Below, in pieces: positions 8,555 to 19,937 of a stretch of 64,000 nucleotides of DNA. The stretch's first letter is position 1, and every line of letters begins with the position of its first letter. The stretch is from Mucisphaera sp965279675 (GTDB lineage: Bacteria > Planctomycetota > Phycisphaerae > Phycisphaerales > Phycisphaeraceae), in contig NZ_CBDIIJ010000002.1 in assembly GCF_965279675.1 (NCBI RefSeq), forward strand, positions 1,860,001 to 1,924,000. The letters run 5' to 3'. The notes beneath the pieces are model-generated. The model did no database searches and was not told the DNA's origin. It worked only from the letters and a program-made list of their open reading frames with translations. The translations under genes were made by a program, and so were the position numbers.

Positions 8555-9787
8555 TCATCCAAAATCCGGCCAAATCACTCCGCCACGAAGCGTTTCCAGC
8601 TTCCCCGACCGAAGCGGGTAAATCCACAAATCTTTGTCATCATTGTCTTTACATTCAAGGCCATAAGACCCACCCCCCTCAAAACCCCTCTCCGCCGCCT
8701 CCCCCCGATCCAAGACCCCCGCCGCCCCCGCCTCCCGAGCCGCCTCCACCAGCTCCGCCACCAGCACCGACCGCAGCCCAGAACCCCCGCCAAAAACCAC
8801 CAGCGGCTCCACCGCCAGCAGCCCCCGCAAACTCGGCTGATCCGCCAGCCCCACCCCGATCAGCCCCCCAAACCCCACCGGCCGCTCCCCGACCACCGCG
8901 ATTCGCGCATCGATCAGCTCATCCTCCCGGACCAGCCGCTCCAGCCCGGCCCGCAGCGCGTCATCCGCCACCAGCGACAGCAGATCCGGCCAGTCCGCCT
9001 CCCGCGGGGCCCGGATCACCACCGGCTCCGAGCTGCCAGCGGCCCCCGCATCCGAGCCGCCCAGCAGATCGGGCCGCCGATCACGGGTCCGTGCCAGAGA
9101 CTGCTCCCGCCGCCAGGCCGCGATCTTCGCATGATCCCCGGACAGCAGCACCTCCGGCACCTCACGCTCCCGCCAGACCCGCGGCCGGGTATAGGCCGGG
9201 CCTTCGAGCAGCCCGGTGTTTTCCTCCGTGAAGCTGTCCTGGCTGGCCGAGTCCTCGTGCCCGAGGGCCCCGGGCAATCGGCGGACGACGGCGTCGATCA
9301 GCACCATCGCCGGGAGTTCGCCGCCGGAGAGGACGTAATCGCCCAGGCTGATCTCCTCGACCGGCGACAGCTCCTCGATCACCCGTTCGTCGATCCCCTC
9401 GTAGTGCCCGGCGAGGATCAGCAGACGGGGTTCCTGGGCGAGTTCATCCACGAGTTTCTGCGTCAGTGGCCGGCCCTGAGGCGTCATCAGGATCCGCCGG
9501 GCCGGCCGCGGGTCCTGGGATTCCGCAGCTTTCACGGCGTCAAAGACCGGCTGGCATTGGATCACCATCCCCGGCCCGCCGCCAAAGGGCGGCTGATCGA
9601 CCTTCTGGTGCTTGTCGTCGGTGTGATCCCGGATGTTGGTGAGGTGGTAGCTGACCACCGGCTCGCGGACGAGGGAGGGGTCGGCCGGATTGGCGATCGG
9701 TTCGGCGGCACGCTTGAGGATGCTCGAACCCAGCACGCTGGCGAACATCTCCGGGAAGAGCGTCAGGATGTCGATGCGCTGGGCCAT
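8555..9787 (-). CDS. trmD: tRNA (guanine-N1)-methyltransferase TrmD fused to a C-terminal GNAT-like domain
   Basis: Residues 1 to about 240 are a full TrmD, which methylates G37 of tRNAs using S-adenosylmethionine and prevents +1 frameshifting. Visible motifs are GGGPGMV, the knot loop LAGHYEGIDERV, SLGDYVLSGGELPAM and the catalytic-aspartate region SQDSF. Residues about 255-410 form an additional domain: VVIRAPREADW, a central VGERPVGFGG, and an Ala-rich helix after GGGSG, which together resemble a GNAT acyltransferase fold; this is inference. The ATG at 9787 starts MAQRIDILTLFPEMF, matching the family; the open frame extends upstream over rpsP but is not homologous. rimM, usually between rpsP and trmD, is absent. 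The plus-strand base skew changes within this gene. Confidence 0.93.
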   Translation of the reverse strand: MAQRIDILTLFPEMFASVLGSSILKRAAEPIANPADPSLVREPVVSYHLTNIRDHTDDKHQKVDQPPFGGGPGMVIQCQPVFDAVKAAESQDPRPARRILMTPQGRPLTQKLVDELAQEPRLLILAGHYEGIDERVIEELSPVEEISLGDYVLSGGELPAMVLIDAVVRRLPGALGHEDSASQDSFTEENTGLLEGPAYTRPRVWREREVPEVLLSGDHAKIAAWRREQSLARTRDRRPDLLGGSDAGAAGSSEPVVIRAPREADWPDLLSLVADDALRAGLERLVREDELIDARIAVVGERPVGFGGLIGVGLADQPSLRGLLAVEPLVVFGGGSGLRSVLVAELVEAAREAGAAGVLDRGEAAERGFEGGGSYGLECKDNDDKDLWIYPLRSGKLETLRGGVIWPDFG

Positions 9788-9900
9788 AGTTATCCCGATT
9801 CTCTCAGCGATCCGAGTTTTCGAATCATCACTCGCTGCCATACCTGTCACCGCCAGAATAGAGGGTTGATGCCGGCTGGCAGGTGGGGGGGGGGCGCAAG

Positions 9901-9927
9901 AAAAAGCCCCGCACAGAAACCGGGGCT
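9901..9927 (-). terminator. terminator or attenuator between rpsP and trmD
   Basis: On the minus strand the 7-bp stem AGCCCCG/CGGGGCT with a 9-base loop is followed by five T. It lies about 50 bases after the rpsP stop and 114 bases before the trmD start, so it should end or reduce read-through from rpsP into trmD. A ten-G tract lies just beyond it at 9885-9894 on the plus strand. Confidence 0.75.
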
Positions 9928-9974
9928 CGGGGGGGCGATCGGATGTCAGCTTCCCGACGAGCGGGAAGGTTGGA

Positions 9975-10250
9975 TCAGGCCGACTCGACGGGCTTGCCGG
10001 GGGTCGGGTCGATGCCGGCTTTCTTGAGCAGGTTGGCGACCGTCTCGCTGGGCTGGGCGCCGACGCTGAGCCAGTACTTGACCCGCTCTGCCTGGACGGA
10101 AAACTGCTTCTCCTCGTCCTTGTTGCAGGGGTCATAGAAGCCAAGCTGCTCGATCTCGCGCCCGTCGCGGCGGGTGCGGATATCCATGGCGTTGAGCCGG
10201 TAGAACGGGTGATGCCGTCTGCCGAAGCGTTTCAGTCGAAGTCGAACCAC
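9975..10250 (-). CDS. rpsP: 30S ribosomal protein S16
   Basis: Small-subunit assembly protein. The sequence VVRLRLKRFGRRHHPFYRL is the family signature, followed by DIRTRRDGREIEQLGFYDP and the C-terminal VKYWLSVGAQPSETV. Length is 91 residues, normal for S16. The start is GTG at 10250, preceded by AAGGAG with a 6-base spacer; the open frame from 10292 includes 14 residues that precede the conserved start and are not needed. It is the first gene of the rpsP-trmD-rplS cluster, with a terminator-like hairpin just downstream. Confidence 0.96.
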   Translation of the reverse strand: MVRLRLKRFGRRHHPFYRLNAMDIRTRRDGREIEQLGFYDPCNKDEEKQFSVQAERVKYWLSVGAQPSETVANLLKKAGIDPTPGKPVESA

Positions 10251-10354
10251 GGGCGTCTCCTTGGGGTCGGTCGAGCCGCGTAGTGTAACCAAACCACGAT
10301 CACAATCAAAGCCGGTGGGCCCATCTGGCGGGTATCGGCTGTGGAATCAGGCTG

Positions 10355-11404
<1,050 letters not shown>

Positions 11405-11638
11405 GTGGGGGATGATAACGGGTGGGGTGTGGGGGCGTCGAGGGTTGGGGCTGGGTTGGTCTCTGGGTTGCTTGGTTGAGGGTGGTCGAGCACGCGGGAG
11501 TTTTTTGGTTCTGTGGTTGTTGGTGGTCGTGTCACGGCCGGGTTAGGGGTGGGGTGGGCGACCGGGGCCGCGTCGCGGCCCGGCTCAGGAGCGTGCATTC
11601 AGTGGTGGTCTAGCTGGGGCTCTTTGGGTCGAGGCGGT

Positions 11639-13210
<1,572 letters not shown>

Positions 13211-13286
13211 CGGGTGGGGCTCCTTGATCGGGTGCGTGGGGTAAAACTTGTTGGAACGATACGCCCGGGTTGGCGGTCTGGTTCGC

Positions 13287-14123
13287 TCAGGGGCCGTAGG
13301 GCCCACCATCTTTGGTGTAATCGCCTGAATTCACGGCGTGGGCCCAGTCCGAGGCGGCCTTCTGGATTTGCGGACCGAGGTTGGCCATGGGTTTAGCGAA
13401 GCTGGGTTGTTGGTCGGAGAGGCCGAGCAGGTCTTGCAGGACGACGACGTAGCCGTGGCAGCCGGGTCCGGCTCCGCAGCCGATGACAGGGACGGGTCGT
13501 CCGGTGTGGGGCTGGATGGCTTTTTCGACGATGCGGGTGGTGACACTGTCGGGCACGGCCTCGACAAGCAGCGCGACGGCACCGGCCTGGATCATGGCGT
13601 GTGCGGTCTGGATCAGGATTTCGGCGACACGATCGTCGCGGCCGGCGACGATGGGTGTGCCGAAGCTGCGGTAGGTCTGAGGCCTGGAGCCGATGTGGGC
13701 AACGACGGGGATGCCGGCGCGTGTCATGCGGTCGACGAGGGGTGCGTAGGTTTCGTCGACTTCGAGTTTGACGAGGTCGGCGTCGCCTAGCTTGAGGAAG
13801 TCGGCGGCGTTGGCGAGGGCGAGGTCATCTCCGGCCTGGTAGGAGCCGAAGGGCATGTCGGCCATGAGGCAGACGTTGGGGGCTCCGCGTCGGACGGCGC
13901 GGGTGATCTCGATCATGAAGGGCATGGAGGCGGGGAGGGTGGAGTCGTGTCCGAGGATGGTTTGTGCGGCGGTGTCGCCGACGAGCATGGCCCGGATCCC
14001 GCCCCGGTAGAGCCATCGTGCGGTGGTGGCGTCGTAGCAGGTGAGCATCGGGAAGGTTTGGCCTTCGCGGGCCCATCGGCGGAGGTGTCGGATGGTGGTG
14101 CGTTCGTCGGGGGTGGGAGCCAT
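13287..14123 (-). CDS. panB: 3-methyl-2-oxobutanoate hydroxymethyltransferase
   Basis: First step of pantothenate and coenzyme A synthesis: transfers a hydroxymethyl group from methylenetetrahydrofolate to 2-oxoisovalerate. Family motifs are clear: MLTCYDATTA, VGDT with GHDSTLP, ADMPFGSYQ (metal and substrate site), VKLE, and GIPVVAHIGSRPQ. The later LLVEAVP segment carries the glutamate base. Length (278) is normal. It is a cytosolic enzyme. panC and panD are not in this window, so the gene is separate from the rest of the pathway. It lies between the HtrA gene and the ABC exporter pair and reads leftward with both. Confidence 0.93.
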   Translation of the reverse strand: MAPTPDERTTIRHLRRWAREGQTFPMLTCYDATTARWLYRGGIRAMLVGDTAAQTILGHDSTLPASMPFMIEITRAVRRGAPNVCLMADMPFGSYQAGDDLALANAADFLKLGDADLVKLEVDETYAPLVDRMTRAGIPVVAHIGSRPQTYRSFGTPIVAGRDDRVAEILIQTAHAMIQAGAVALLVEAVPDSVTTRIVEKAIQPHTGRPVPVIGCGAGPGCHGYVVVLQDLLGLSDQQPSFAKPMANLGPQIQKAASDWAHAVNSGDYTKDGGPYGP

Positions 14124-14160
14124 GACTTTGATTGTAGGTGAGTCGGTGAAATCGAGGTTT

Positions 14161-16014
14161 CTAGTCTTCGGCGCGGACGAACTGGCGGTAGAGGTTGGCG
14201 TAGATCCCGCCTTGGGTCAGTAGTTCGTTGTGGCTGCCTTCTTCGACGAGGTTGCCTTGGTCGAGGACGAGGACGCGGTCGGCGTGTCGGATGGTGCTGA
14301 GCCGGTGTGCGACGACGAAGCTGGTTCTGCCGGCGATGAGTCTGGCGAGGCTGCGCTGGATGCGGGCTTCGGTGAGGGTGTCGACGGAGGAGGTGGCCTC
14401 GTCGAGGATGAGGATGGAGGGGTCGGCGAGCATGGCTCTGGCGAAGCAGACGAGTTGCCGTTGTCCGAGGGAGAGGTTGCCGCCTCGCTCGCCGACATCG
14501 GTGTGGAGGCCCTGGGGCAGTGCTTCGAGGAGGTCGAGGCAGTCGAGTTTGCGGACGGCTTCGGTCACCTCCTCGTCGCTGGCGTCCTCCCGGCCGATGC
14601 GGATGTTGTCCATCACGGTGCCGGTAAAGAGGAAGTTGTTCTGGAGGACGATGCCGAGGTGTTTGGCGACGGACTCGGTGGTGAGTTTTGGGGTGGGGAT
14701 GTTGTCGAGTCGGACTTGTCCTGAGGTTGGGAGATAGAACTTGCTGATGAGTTTGATGATGGTGCTTTTGCCGGAGCCGGTTTCTCCGACGAGGGCGATC
14801 ATCTGCCCGGGCTGGACGGTGAAGTTGATGCCGTGGAGGACGGGGCGTCCTGGTTCGTAAGCGAAGTGGACGTCGTCGAAGGTGACGGCGCCCTTGAGTT
14901 GTTTGGCGGGTTGGGCGTCTTCGTCGTCGAGTTTTCCGGGAGGGGTATCGAGGACGCTGAAGACGCGTTCGGCGCCGGCCATGGCGGCGAGGGCGAGGTT
15001 GTACTGGCGTCCGATGGCGGTGACGGGTCCGAAGAAGAGGGGGGTCAGGAAGAAGAAGTAGACGACGGCGTCGTAGGCGGCTTCGGGCGTGGGGGGTGCG
15101 AGGAATTCGCCTCGGAGGACCTGGAAGGCACCGAGCGCGAGGATCAGGGCGATGAAGAACTGGTTGTTGAGTTCGAGGAGCGGGAGGAAGACGCCTCGGA
15201 GTCGGGCTTCGCGGTTGTGGTGGAGGGAGTGGTCCTCGACGAGTTCGGAGAAGAGTTCGGCGTTGACGTCCTGGCGGACGAAGCTCTGGGTTACGCGGAT
15301 GCCGTTGACGGACTCGGCGAGGGTGGCGGTGACGCGGCTGAAGGATTCCTGGATTTCGCGGTAGATGCCGGAGAGTTTTTTGCGGAAGTACTGGACGATG
15401 AACCAGAGGATGGGTGCCATGATGGCGAGGGCGATGAAGAGGCCGATATCGATGGAGGCCATGATGATGGCGGCGACGACCATCTGACCGAGCTGGACGA
15501 GGGTGACGAAGAGCACGTCCTGGACGCCTTGGCGCATGGATTCGGCGTCGGAGGTCATCCGGCTGATGATGCGGCCGAGCTTGGTGGTGTCGTAGAAGCG
15601 CATGGGGAGCTTCTGGAGGTGGTCGAAGATGTGGTTGCGGAGGTCGTGGACGACGCGTTCGCCGAGTTGGAGGGCGAGGAGCATGCGGTAGCGGAAGACG
15701 ATGGCGGTGAAGGCGGCGAACGCGGCGAATTCGAGGGATCCCCAGATGATGCCCTGGACGTCTTTGCTCTGGACGGGTCCGAGGAGGACGGCGGAGAGCA
15801 GCCAGGCGACGAGGGGGATGGTGAGGGCGCGGACAAGGACAAGGACGAGGAGGGTGTTGCGGAGTTTGGCGTAGGGCTGGGTGTAGGCCCAGAGTCGGCG
15901 GATGAGGGTGAGGTCGAGGGGGCGTTGCTGGGCTTCTCGTTCGCGTTCTTTGGCGGCTTTGCGGGTGAGGGCGCGTTCGGCGGTTTCGATGTCGAGTCCG
16001 GGGCGGCGTCTCAT
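14161..16014 (-). CDS. ABC exporter half-transporter (consensus ATPase subunit)
   Basis: A 617-residue MsbA-like half-transporter: six membrane segments (about residues 50-340) fused to an ABC ATPase. Walker A is GETGSGKST near residue 409, the signature is LSLGQ near 511 instead of LSGGQ, Walker B is LILDEAT with the catalytic glutamate near 536, and the switch histidine is in AHRLST. Its start (16014) overlaps the stop of the upstream partner by 4 bases (ATGA). The pair therefore probably forms a heterodimer: this subunit supplies the working Walker B, while its altered signature faces the partner's altered Walker B. The substrate (lipid or drug) is not readable. A charged N-terminal segment (KAAKEREREAQQ) precedes the first helix. 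Confidence 0.92.
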   Translation of the reverse strand: MRRRPGLDIETAERALTRKAAKEREREAQQRPLDLTLIRRLWAYTQPYAKLRNTLLVLVLVRALTIPLVAWLLSAVLLGPVQSKDVQGIIWGSLEFAAFAAFTAIVFRYRMLLALQLGERVVHDLRNHIFDHLQKLPMRFYDTTKLGRIISRMTSDAESMRQGVQDVLFVTLVQLGQMVVAAIIMASIDIGLFIALAIMAPILWFIVQYFRKKLSGIYREIQESFSRVTATLAESVNGIRVTQSFVRQDVNAELFSELVEDHSLHHNREARLRGVFLPLLELNNQFFIALILALGAFQVLRGEFLAPPTPEAAYDAVVYFFFLTPLFFGPVTAIGRQYNLALAAMAGAERVFSVLDTPPGKLDDEDAQPAKQLKGAVTFDDVHFAYEPGRPVLHGINFTVQPGQMIALVGETGSGKSTIIKLISKFYLPTSGQVRLDNIPTPKLTTESVAKHLGIVLQNNFLFTGTVMDNIRIGREDASDEEVTEAVRKLDCLDLLEALPQGLHTDVGERGGNLSLGQRQLVCFARAMLADPSILILDEATSSVDTLTEARIQRSLARLIAGRTSFVVAHRLSTIRHADRVLVLDQGNLVEEGSHNELLTQGGIYANLYRQFVRAED

Positions 16015-17906
16015 GCGTCCCCCGATTCTGTGGTTTGGGGTGCGGTGGCGAGGAGTCGTCGGGATTCATCGTCGACGAGTTGGAGGTTGGCGGCTTCGTA
16101 GTAGTGTCCGTCCTGGGACATGAGTTCCTGGTGGGTTCCGCATTGGACGATCCGGCCTTTGTCGAGGACGACGACGAGGTCGGCCTGTTTGAGGGTGCTG
16201 AGTCGGTGGGCGACGATGAAGGTGGTGCGGCCCTCCATGGCGCGGTGCATGGCGGAGAGGATTTCGTGTTCGGTTTCGGGGTCGATGGCGGAGGTGGGGT
16301 CGTCGAGGATGAGGATGGCGGGGTCGAGGAGGACGGCTCTGGCGATGGCGAGTCGTTGGCGTTGCCCGCCTGAGAGGTTGGACCCGGATTCGGCGAGGAT
16401 GGTTCGGTAGTCGTTGTCGAGTTCGTTGATGAAGGTATCGGCCTGGGCGACCTGGGCGGCGCGGATGATCTGTTCGTTGGTGGCGGTGGGATGACCGAAG
16501 GCGATGTTCTCGGCGACGGTGGTGCTGAAGAGGAAGGATTCCTGGAAGACGACGCCTATGGATCGTCGGAGGTGGTCGAGGTCGAGGTCGCGGAGGTCGT
16601 GTCCGTCGAGGGTGATCTGTCCGGCGGTGGGGTCGTAGAAGCGTGGGATGAGGCTGAGGAGGGTGCTCTTGCCGGAGCCGGTGGCTCCGACGATGGCGAC
16701 GGTGGCTCCGGGTTCGGCGATGAGGTTGATCTGGTTCAGGACTGGCTCGGCGTCGGGGCTGTAGCGGTAGGAGACATCTTCGAAGTGGATAAGGCCTTTG
16801 GGTCGGGGTAGGGGGGTGGCGTCTGGTTGGGATTGGATGTCGACGGGTTCGTCGAGGACCTCGAAGACGCGTTGTGCGCCGGTGAGTGATTGCTGCATGG
16901 CGTTTGCGACCTGGGCGATGTTGCCGACCTGGCCTGAGAACTGTTCGAGGAGTTTGGAGAAGACGACGAGTCCGGCCCCGAAGGCGATTTCGCCCTGGGC
17001 GAAGAGGTACCCGCCGAAGCCGAGGAGGACGACGAGGTTGAGTTGTGGGATAAAGCTGATGAGGGGGACGAAGAAGCCGACCTGGGAGAAGATCCATTCT
17101 TTTTGTGTGAGGACTTTGTGGTTGGCGTTGCGGAACTTTTCGGTTTCCTGGTTTTGTGTCCAGAAGCCCTTGATGACGTGGACGCCTTGTACGTTTTCGG
17201 AGAGGACGGAGACGGTGTTGTCGAAGAGTCGTCGGTTTTCGCGGTAGGCGGGTTTAACGCGTCGGGAGAAGACGCCGGTGATGACCCAGAGTGCGGGCGT
17301 GGTGGCGAGGCAGGCGATTGTGAGCCAGACGTGGATCTGGAGCATGTAGACGAGGAAGAAGGTGAGGGTGAGGACCATCAGCATGACTTCGATGAGGACG
17401 CCATCGATGAATCTGCGGACGGACTGGACGTCGCCTGTGACGCGGTTGATGATCGAGCCGGAGGGGTGTTTGCTGAAGAACTGGAAGCTGAGTCGCTGGA
17501 TCTTGTTGTAGACCTCTGACCGGAGGTCGACGATGATCTGCTGGACGAGCAGTGATTTCTGGACCGTGACCAGGTGTTCGAGGATGAAGCGGAGCACGGC
17601 GATCACGAAGACGCCTGTGGCCAGGATCAGCATCAGTTGGAGGGTGGTCCAGCCTTCGGGGGGTGACCAGTCGAAGGGCCATTCGGGAGCGGCGTCGAGG
17701 ACGCCGATGGCGTGGCCCATGGTGTCGAGTCCGAGTCCGACGAGTCCGAGGCCGCTGAGGGTCATGGCGAGGAGCAGGATCTCGAGCAGGATGACGGCGA
17801 GCGACCCCAGTTTGTAGCGCCAGGCGAGTCCGAGGAGTCTGCGGATGAGATGGAGATTCCCCGCGGGTTGGTCGGGCTCCGTGCTGGGCGGGTTGTTCGC
17901 GGTCAT
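16011..17906 (-). CDS. ABC exporter half-transporter (degenerate ATPase subunit)
   Basis: A 631-residue half-transporter with six membrane segments and a C-terminal ABC ATPase. Walker A is GATGSGKST near residue 405, the signature LSGGQRQRLAIARA is canonical near 513, but Walker B reads LILDDPT, with Asp in place of the catalytic Glu; the H-loop (AHRLST) is kept. This is the pattern of the non-hydrolysing site in heterodimeric exporters such as TM287/288 and BmrCD. It is followed by its partner with a 4-base overlap. The membrane domain and lengths are typical of lipid or drug exporters; the cargo is unknown. The gene starts at ATG 17906, about 100 bases from the divergent LOG-family gene. 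Confidence 0.92.
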   Translation of the reverse strand: MTANNPPSTEPDQPAGNLHLIRRLLGLAWRYKLGSLAVILLEILLLAMTLSGLGLVGLGLDTMGHAIGVLDAAPEWPFDWSPPEGWTTLQLMLILATGVFVIAVLRFILEHLVTVQKSLLVQQIIVDLRSEVYNKIQRLSFQFFSKHPSGSIINRVTGDVQSVRRFIDGVLIEVMLMVLTLTFFLVYMLQIHVWLTIACLATTPALWVITGVFSRRVKPAYRENRRLFDNTVSVLSENVQGVHVIKGFWTQNQETEKFRNANHKVLTQKEWIFSQVGFFVPLISFIPQLNLVVLLGFGGYLFAQGEIAFGAGLVVFSKLLEQFSGQVGNIAQVANAMQQSLTGAQRVFEVLDEPVDIQSQPDATPLPRPKGLIHFEDVSYRYSPDAEPVLNQINLIAEPGATVAIVGATGSGKSTLLSLIPRFYDPTAGQITLDGHDLRDLDLDHLRRSIGVVFQESFLFSTTVAENIAFGHPTATNEQIIRAAQVAQADTFINELDNDYRTILAESGSNLSGGQRQRLAIARAVLLDPAILILDDPTSAIDPETEHEILSAMHRAMEGRTTFIVAHRLSTLKQADLVVVLDKGRIVQCGTHQELMSQDGHYYEAANLQLVDDESRRLLATAPQTTESGDA

Positions 17907-18012
17907 GGGGTAAGGGCGACTTTATCGCTGTTGTGTGGTTCTGGCCACGGATCGGGGCATCTGCGATGGATTAAGCTGGGCGGTCCTGTTCGGGGGGCAA
18001 AGGAGTTTGGTT

Positions 18013-18549
18013 GTGAAGATCTGTGTGTACTGCGCTTCTTCGGCGGATGTTGACCGGTCGTTTCTGGAGCTTGCCCGGGATACGGGTCGTCGGCTGGCGG
18101 AGGGGGGTCACGTGCTGGTTTATGGGGGTGGTGGGATCGGGTTGATGGGTGAGGTGGCTCGCGGGGTGCATGACCGGGGCGGGCGGGTGGAGGGTGTGAT
18201 TCCGGAGTCCATGCGCGTCACCGAAGTCGCCTACGAGGAGGCGGATGAGCTGATCTGGACAGATCACATGCGTCCCCGGAAGGCGGAGATGGAGCGTCGG
18301 GCGGATGCGTTTCTGACGTTGCCTGGGGGGCTGGGGACGCTGGAGGAGTTGTCGGAGATTCTGGTGCTTCGGTATCTGGGGTATCACGAGAAGCCGATTG
18401 TGCTGCTGAATCACGAGGGTTTTTACACGCCGTTGGTGGACTTTTTTGATCATCTGCTGGAGACGCGTTTCGCGCGGGCTCGGGCGTTGGCTGATCTGGC
18501 GGTGGTTGAGACGCTGGATGAGGCGATGTCGGCTTTGGAGCGGGCGTGA
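18013..18549 (+). CDS. LOG-family protein (TIGR00730; nucleoside monophosphate phosphoribohydrolase-like)
   Basis: A small Rossmann-fold protein formerly called lysine decarboxylase-like; characterised members cleave cytokinin riboside 5'-monophosphate or AMP to base and ribose 5-phosphate. The family signature PGGLGTLEE is present, as are the early GGGGIGLMGEVA and the RKAEM segment. The start is GTG at 18013, preceded by AAAGGAG with a 7-base spacer and giving MKICVYCASS, the usual family start; the open frame from 17935 is not supported. Length is 178 residues. The gene is cytosolic, stands alone between divergent ABC genes and the aminotransferase, and its physiological substrate is unproven. 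Confidence 0.9.
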   Translation: MKICVYCASSADVDRSFLELARDTGRRLAEGGHVLVYGGGGIGLMGEVARGVHDRGGRVEGVIPESMRVTEVAYEEADELIWTDHMRPRKAEMERRADAFLTLPGGLGTLEELSEILVLRYLGYHEKPIVLLNHEGFYTPLVDFFDHLLETRFARARALADLAVVETLDEAMSALERA

Positions 18550-18686
18550 ATGGGGTTCGGCCGGTTCGGTTTGGGGGTGGTATGATGTGTGGCTCGGGCG
18601 GGGGAGCTGCTGTCCTGGCTGGGCGGCGGTCCTTCTTTCGGGTTCCCTCGCCAGTGTGATCCGCACCTTTTATTTGTGAGTCTGTT

Positions 18687-19865
18687 ATGTCGACTGCGGT
18701 TGCTCCGAAACAGCGTCTGTTAACTCCCGGTCCTACGGCTGTTCCGCCTGAGGTGCTGGCTGAGATGGCCAAGCCGATCATTCATCACCGGACAAAGGCT
18801 TTTCAGGCGATCTTTGCTGAGTTGTCCGAGATGCTGCAGAAGCTTTTCGTGACCTCGGGCCCGGTGTTGTCGATCGCGGGTTCGGGGACGACCTCGTATG
18901 AGGCGGCGCAGGTCTCGCTGGTGAAGCCGGGGAGCAAGGCGTTGACGATTGCGGGTGGGAAGTTTGGCGAGCGCTGGCAGGATGTCTACGACACGTATGC
19001 CAAGGCACTGTGCGTGGAGCAGGTGCGGATCAATGTGGACTGGGGTCATGCGGTGGACCCGGCGCAGGTTGAGCAGGCGCTGAAGGATCATCCTGAGATT
19101 TCGGTGGTGACGCTGGTGCACAGCGAGACGTCGACGGCGACGGTTTCGGATGCGAAGCGGATTGCGGAGGTTGTTCAGAAGACGGATGCGTTGCTGTTGG
19201 TTGACGGGATCACGTCGGTGGGGGCGATGCCGGTTGAGCAGGATGCGTGGGGGATTGACGTGTTGGTGACGGGTTCGCAGAAGGCGATGATGTTGCCGCC
19301 CGGGTTGGGTTTTGTGGGCCTGGGCGAGCGGGCGCTGCGGCGGCTGGATGAGGTTCAGCCGGGGCCTTATTACAATCTTGATTTGCGGAAGTGGGTGAAG
19401 AGTCATGCGAAGAACGATGTGCCGTTTACGCCTCCGGTGTCTTTGATTCGGGCGCAGAAGGTGGCGTGCGAGATGATTCTGGGCGTGGGGTTGGAGGCGA
19501 CGCATCGGCGGACGCGGTTGCTGGCGGAGGGGACGCGGGCTGCGTTGAAGGCGATGGGTTTGTCGCTGGTGAGTCACAGTCCTTCGGATTCGGTGACGGG
19601 GGCTTACTATCCGTCTGGGGTTGATGATTCTGCCTTGCGTGCGGCGGTGCGTGACAAGCATGGCGTGCATCTGGCGGGTGGGCAGGATGGGCGTGGGGAT
19701 AAGTGGAAGGGTCGGGTTTTCCGGTTGTCGCATATGGGTTACGTGGATGCGGAGGACACGCGGGTGGCTTTGGGTGCGCTGGAGGCGGAGTTGTCATTGT
19801 TGGGGGATGACTTCAAGCCTGAGGCGGGGACGGCGGTGCGGGTGTTTGATGAGGTGGTGGGGTAA
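18687..19865 (+). CDS. class V (alanine-glyoxylate / serine-pyruvate family) aminotransferase
   Basis: A PLP-dependent enzyme of 392 residues. The N-terminal LTPGPTAVPPEVLAEM and HHRTKAF are typical of alanine-glyoxylate/serine-glyoxylate aminotransferases and of the related cyanobacterial hydrogenase-linked proteins. PLP-site features are GSGTTSYEAA, LLVDGITSVGAMP with the ring-contacting Asp, and the Schiff-base lysine in TGSQKAMMLPPG. The C-terminal RLSHMGY is also conserved in the family. It probably exchanges amino groups between alanine or serine and glyoxylate; which pair is not decidable here. It is transcribed alone, 137 bases after the LOG gene. The region downstream becomes abruptly AT-richer. 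Confidence 0.9.
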   Translation: MSTAVAPKQRLLTPGPTAVPPEVLAEMAKPIIHHRTKAFQAIFAELSEMLQKLFVTSGPVLSIAGSGTTSYEAAQVSLVKPGSKALTIAGGKFGERWQDVYDTYAKALCVEQVRINVDWGHAVDPAQVEQALKDHPEISVVTLVHSETSTATVSDAKRIAEVVQKTDALLLVDGITSVGAMPVEQDAWGIDVLVTGSQKAMMLPPGLGFVGLGERALRRLDEVQPGPYYNLDLRKWVKSHAKNDVPFTPPVSLIRAQKVACEMILGVGLEATHRRTRLLAEGTRAALKAMGLSLVSHSPSDSVTGAYYPSGVDDSALRAAVRDKHGVHLAGGQDGRGDKWKGRVFRLSHMGYVDAEDTRVALGALEAELSLLGDDFKPEAGTAVRVFDEVVG

Positions 19866-19937
19866 GGTCGTTGATTTTACGCAAGTACTATATGGCCTGA
19901 GATCTTTCCCATGCTTCTAGTTCAAGGCTTCTGAGAG

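Noticed and set aside
9790..9798. Single DnaA-box-like TTATCCCGA
   Set aside because: Two mismatches and no cluster of boxes, so alone it does not support an origin.
9788..10144. 119-residue upward extension of trmD
   Set aside because: It is Pro/Ser/Arg-rich, runs over rpsP in another frame, and TrmD homology begins at the internal ATG 9787.
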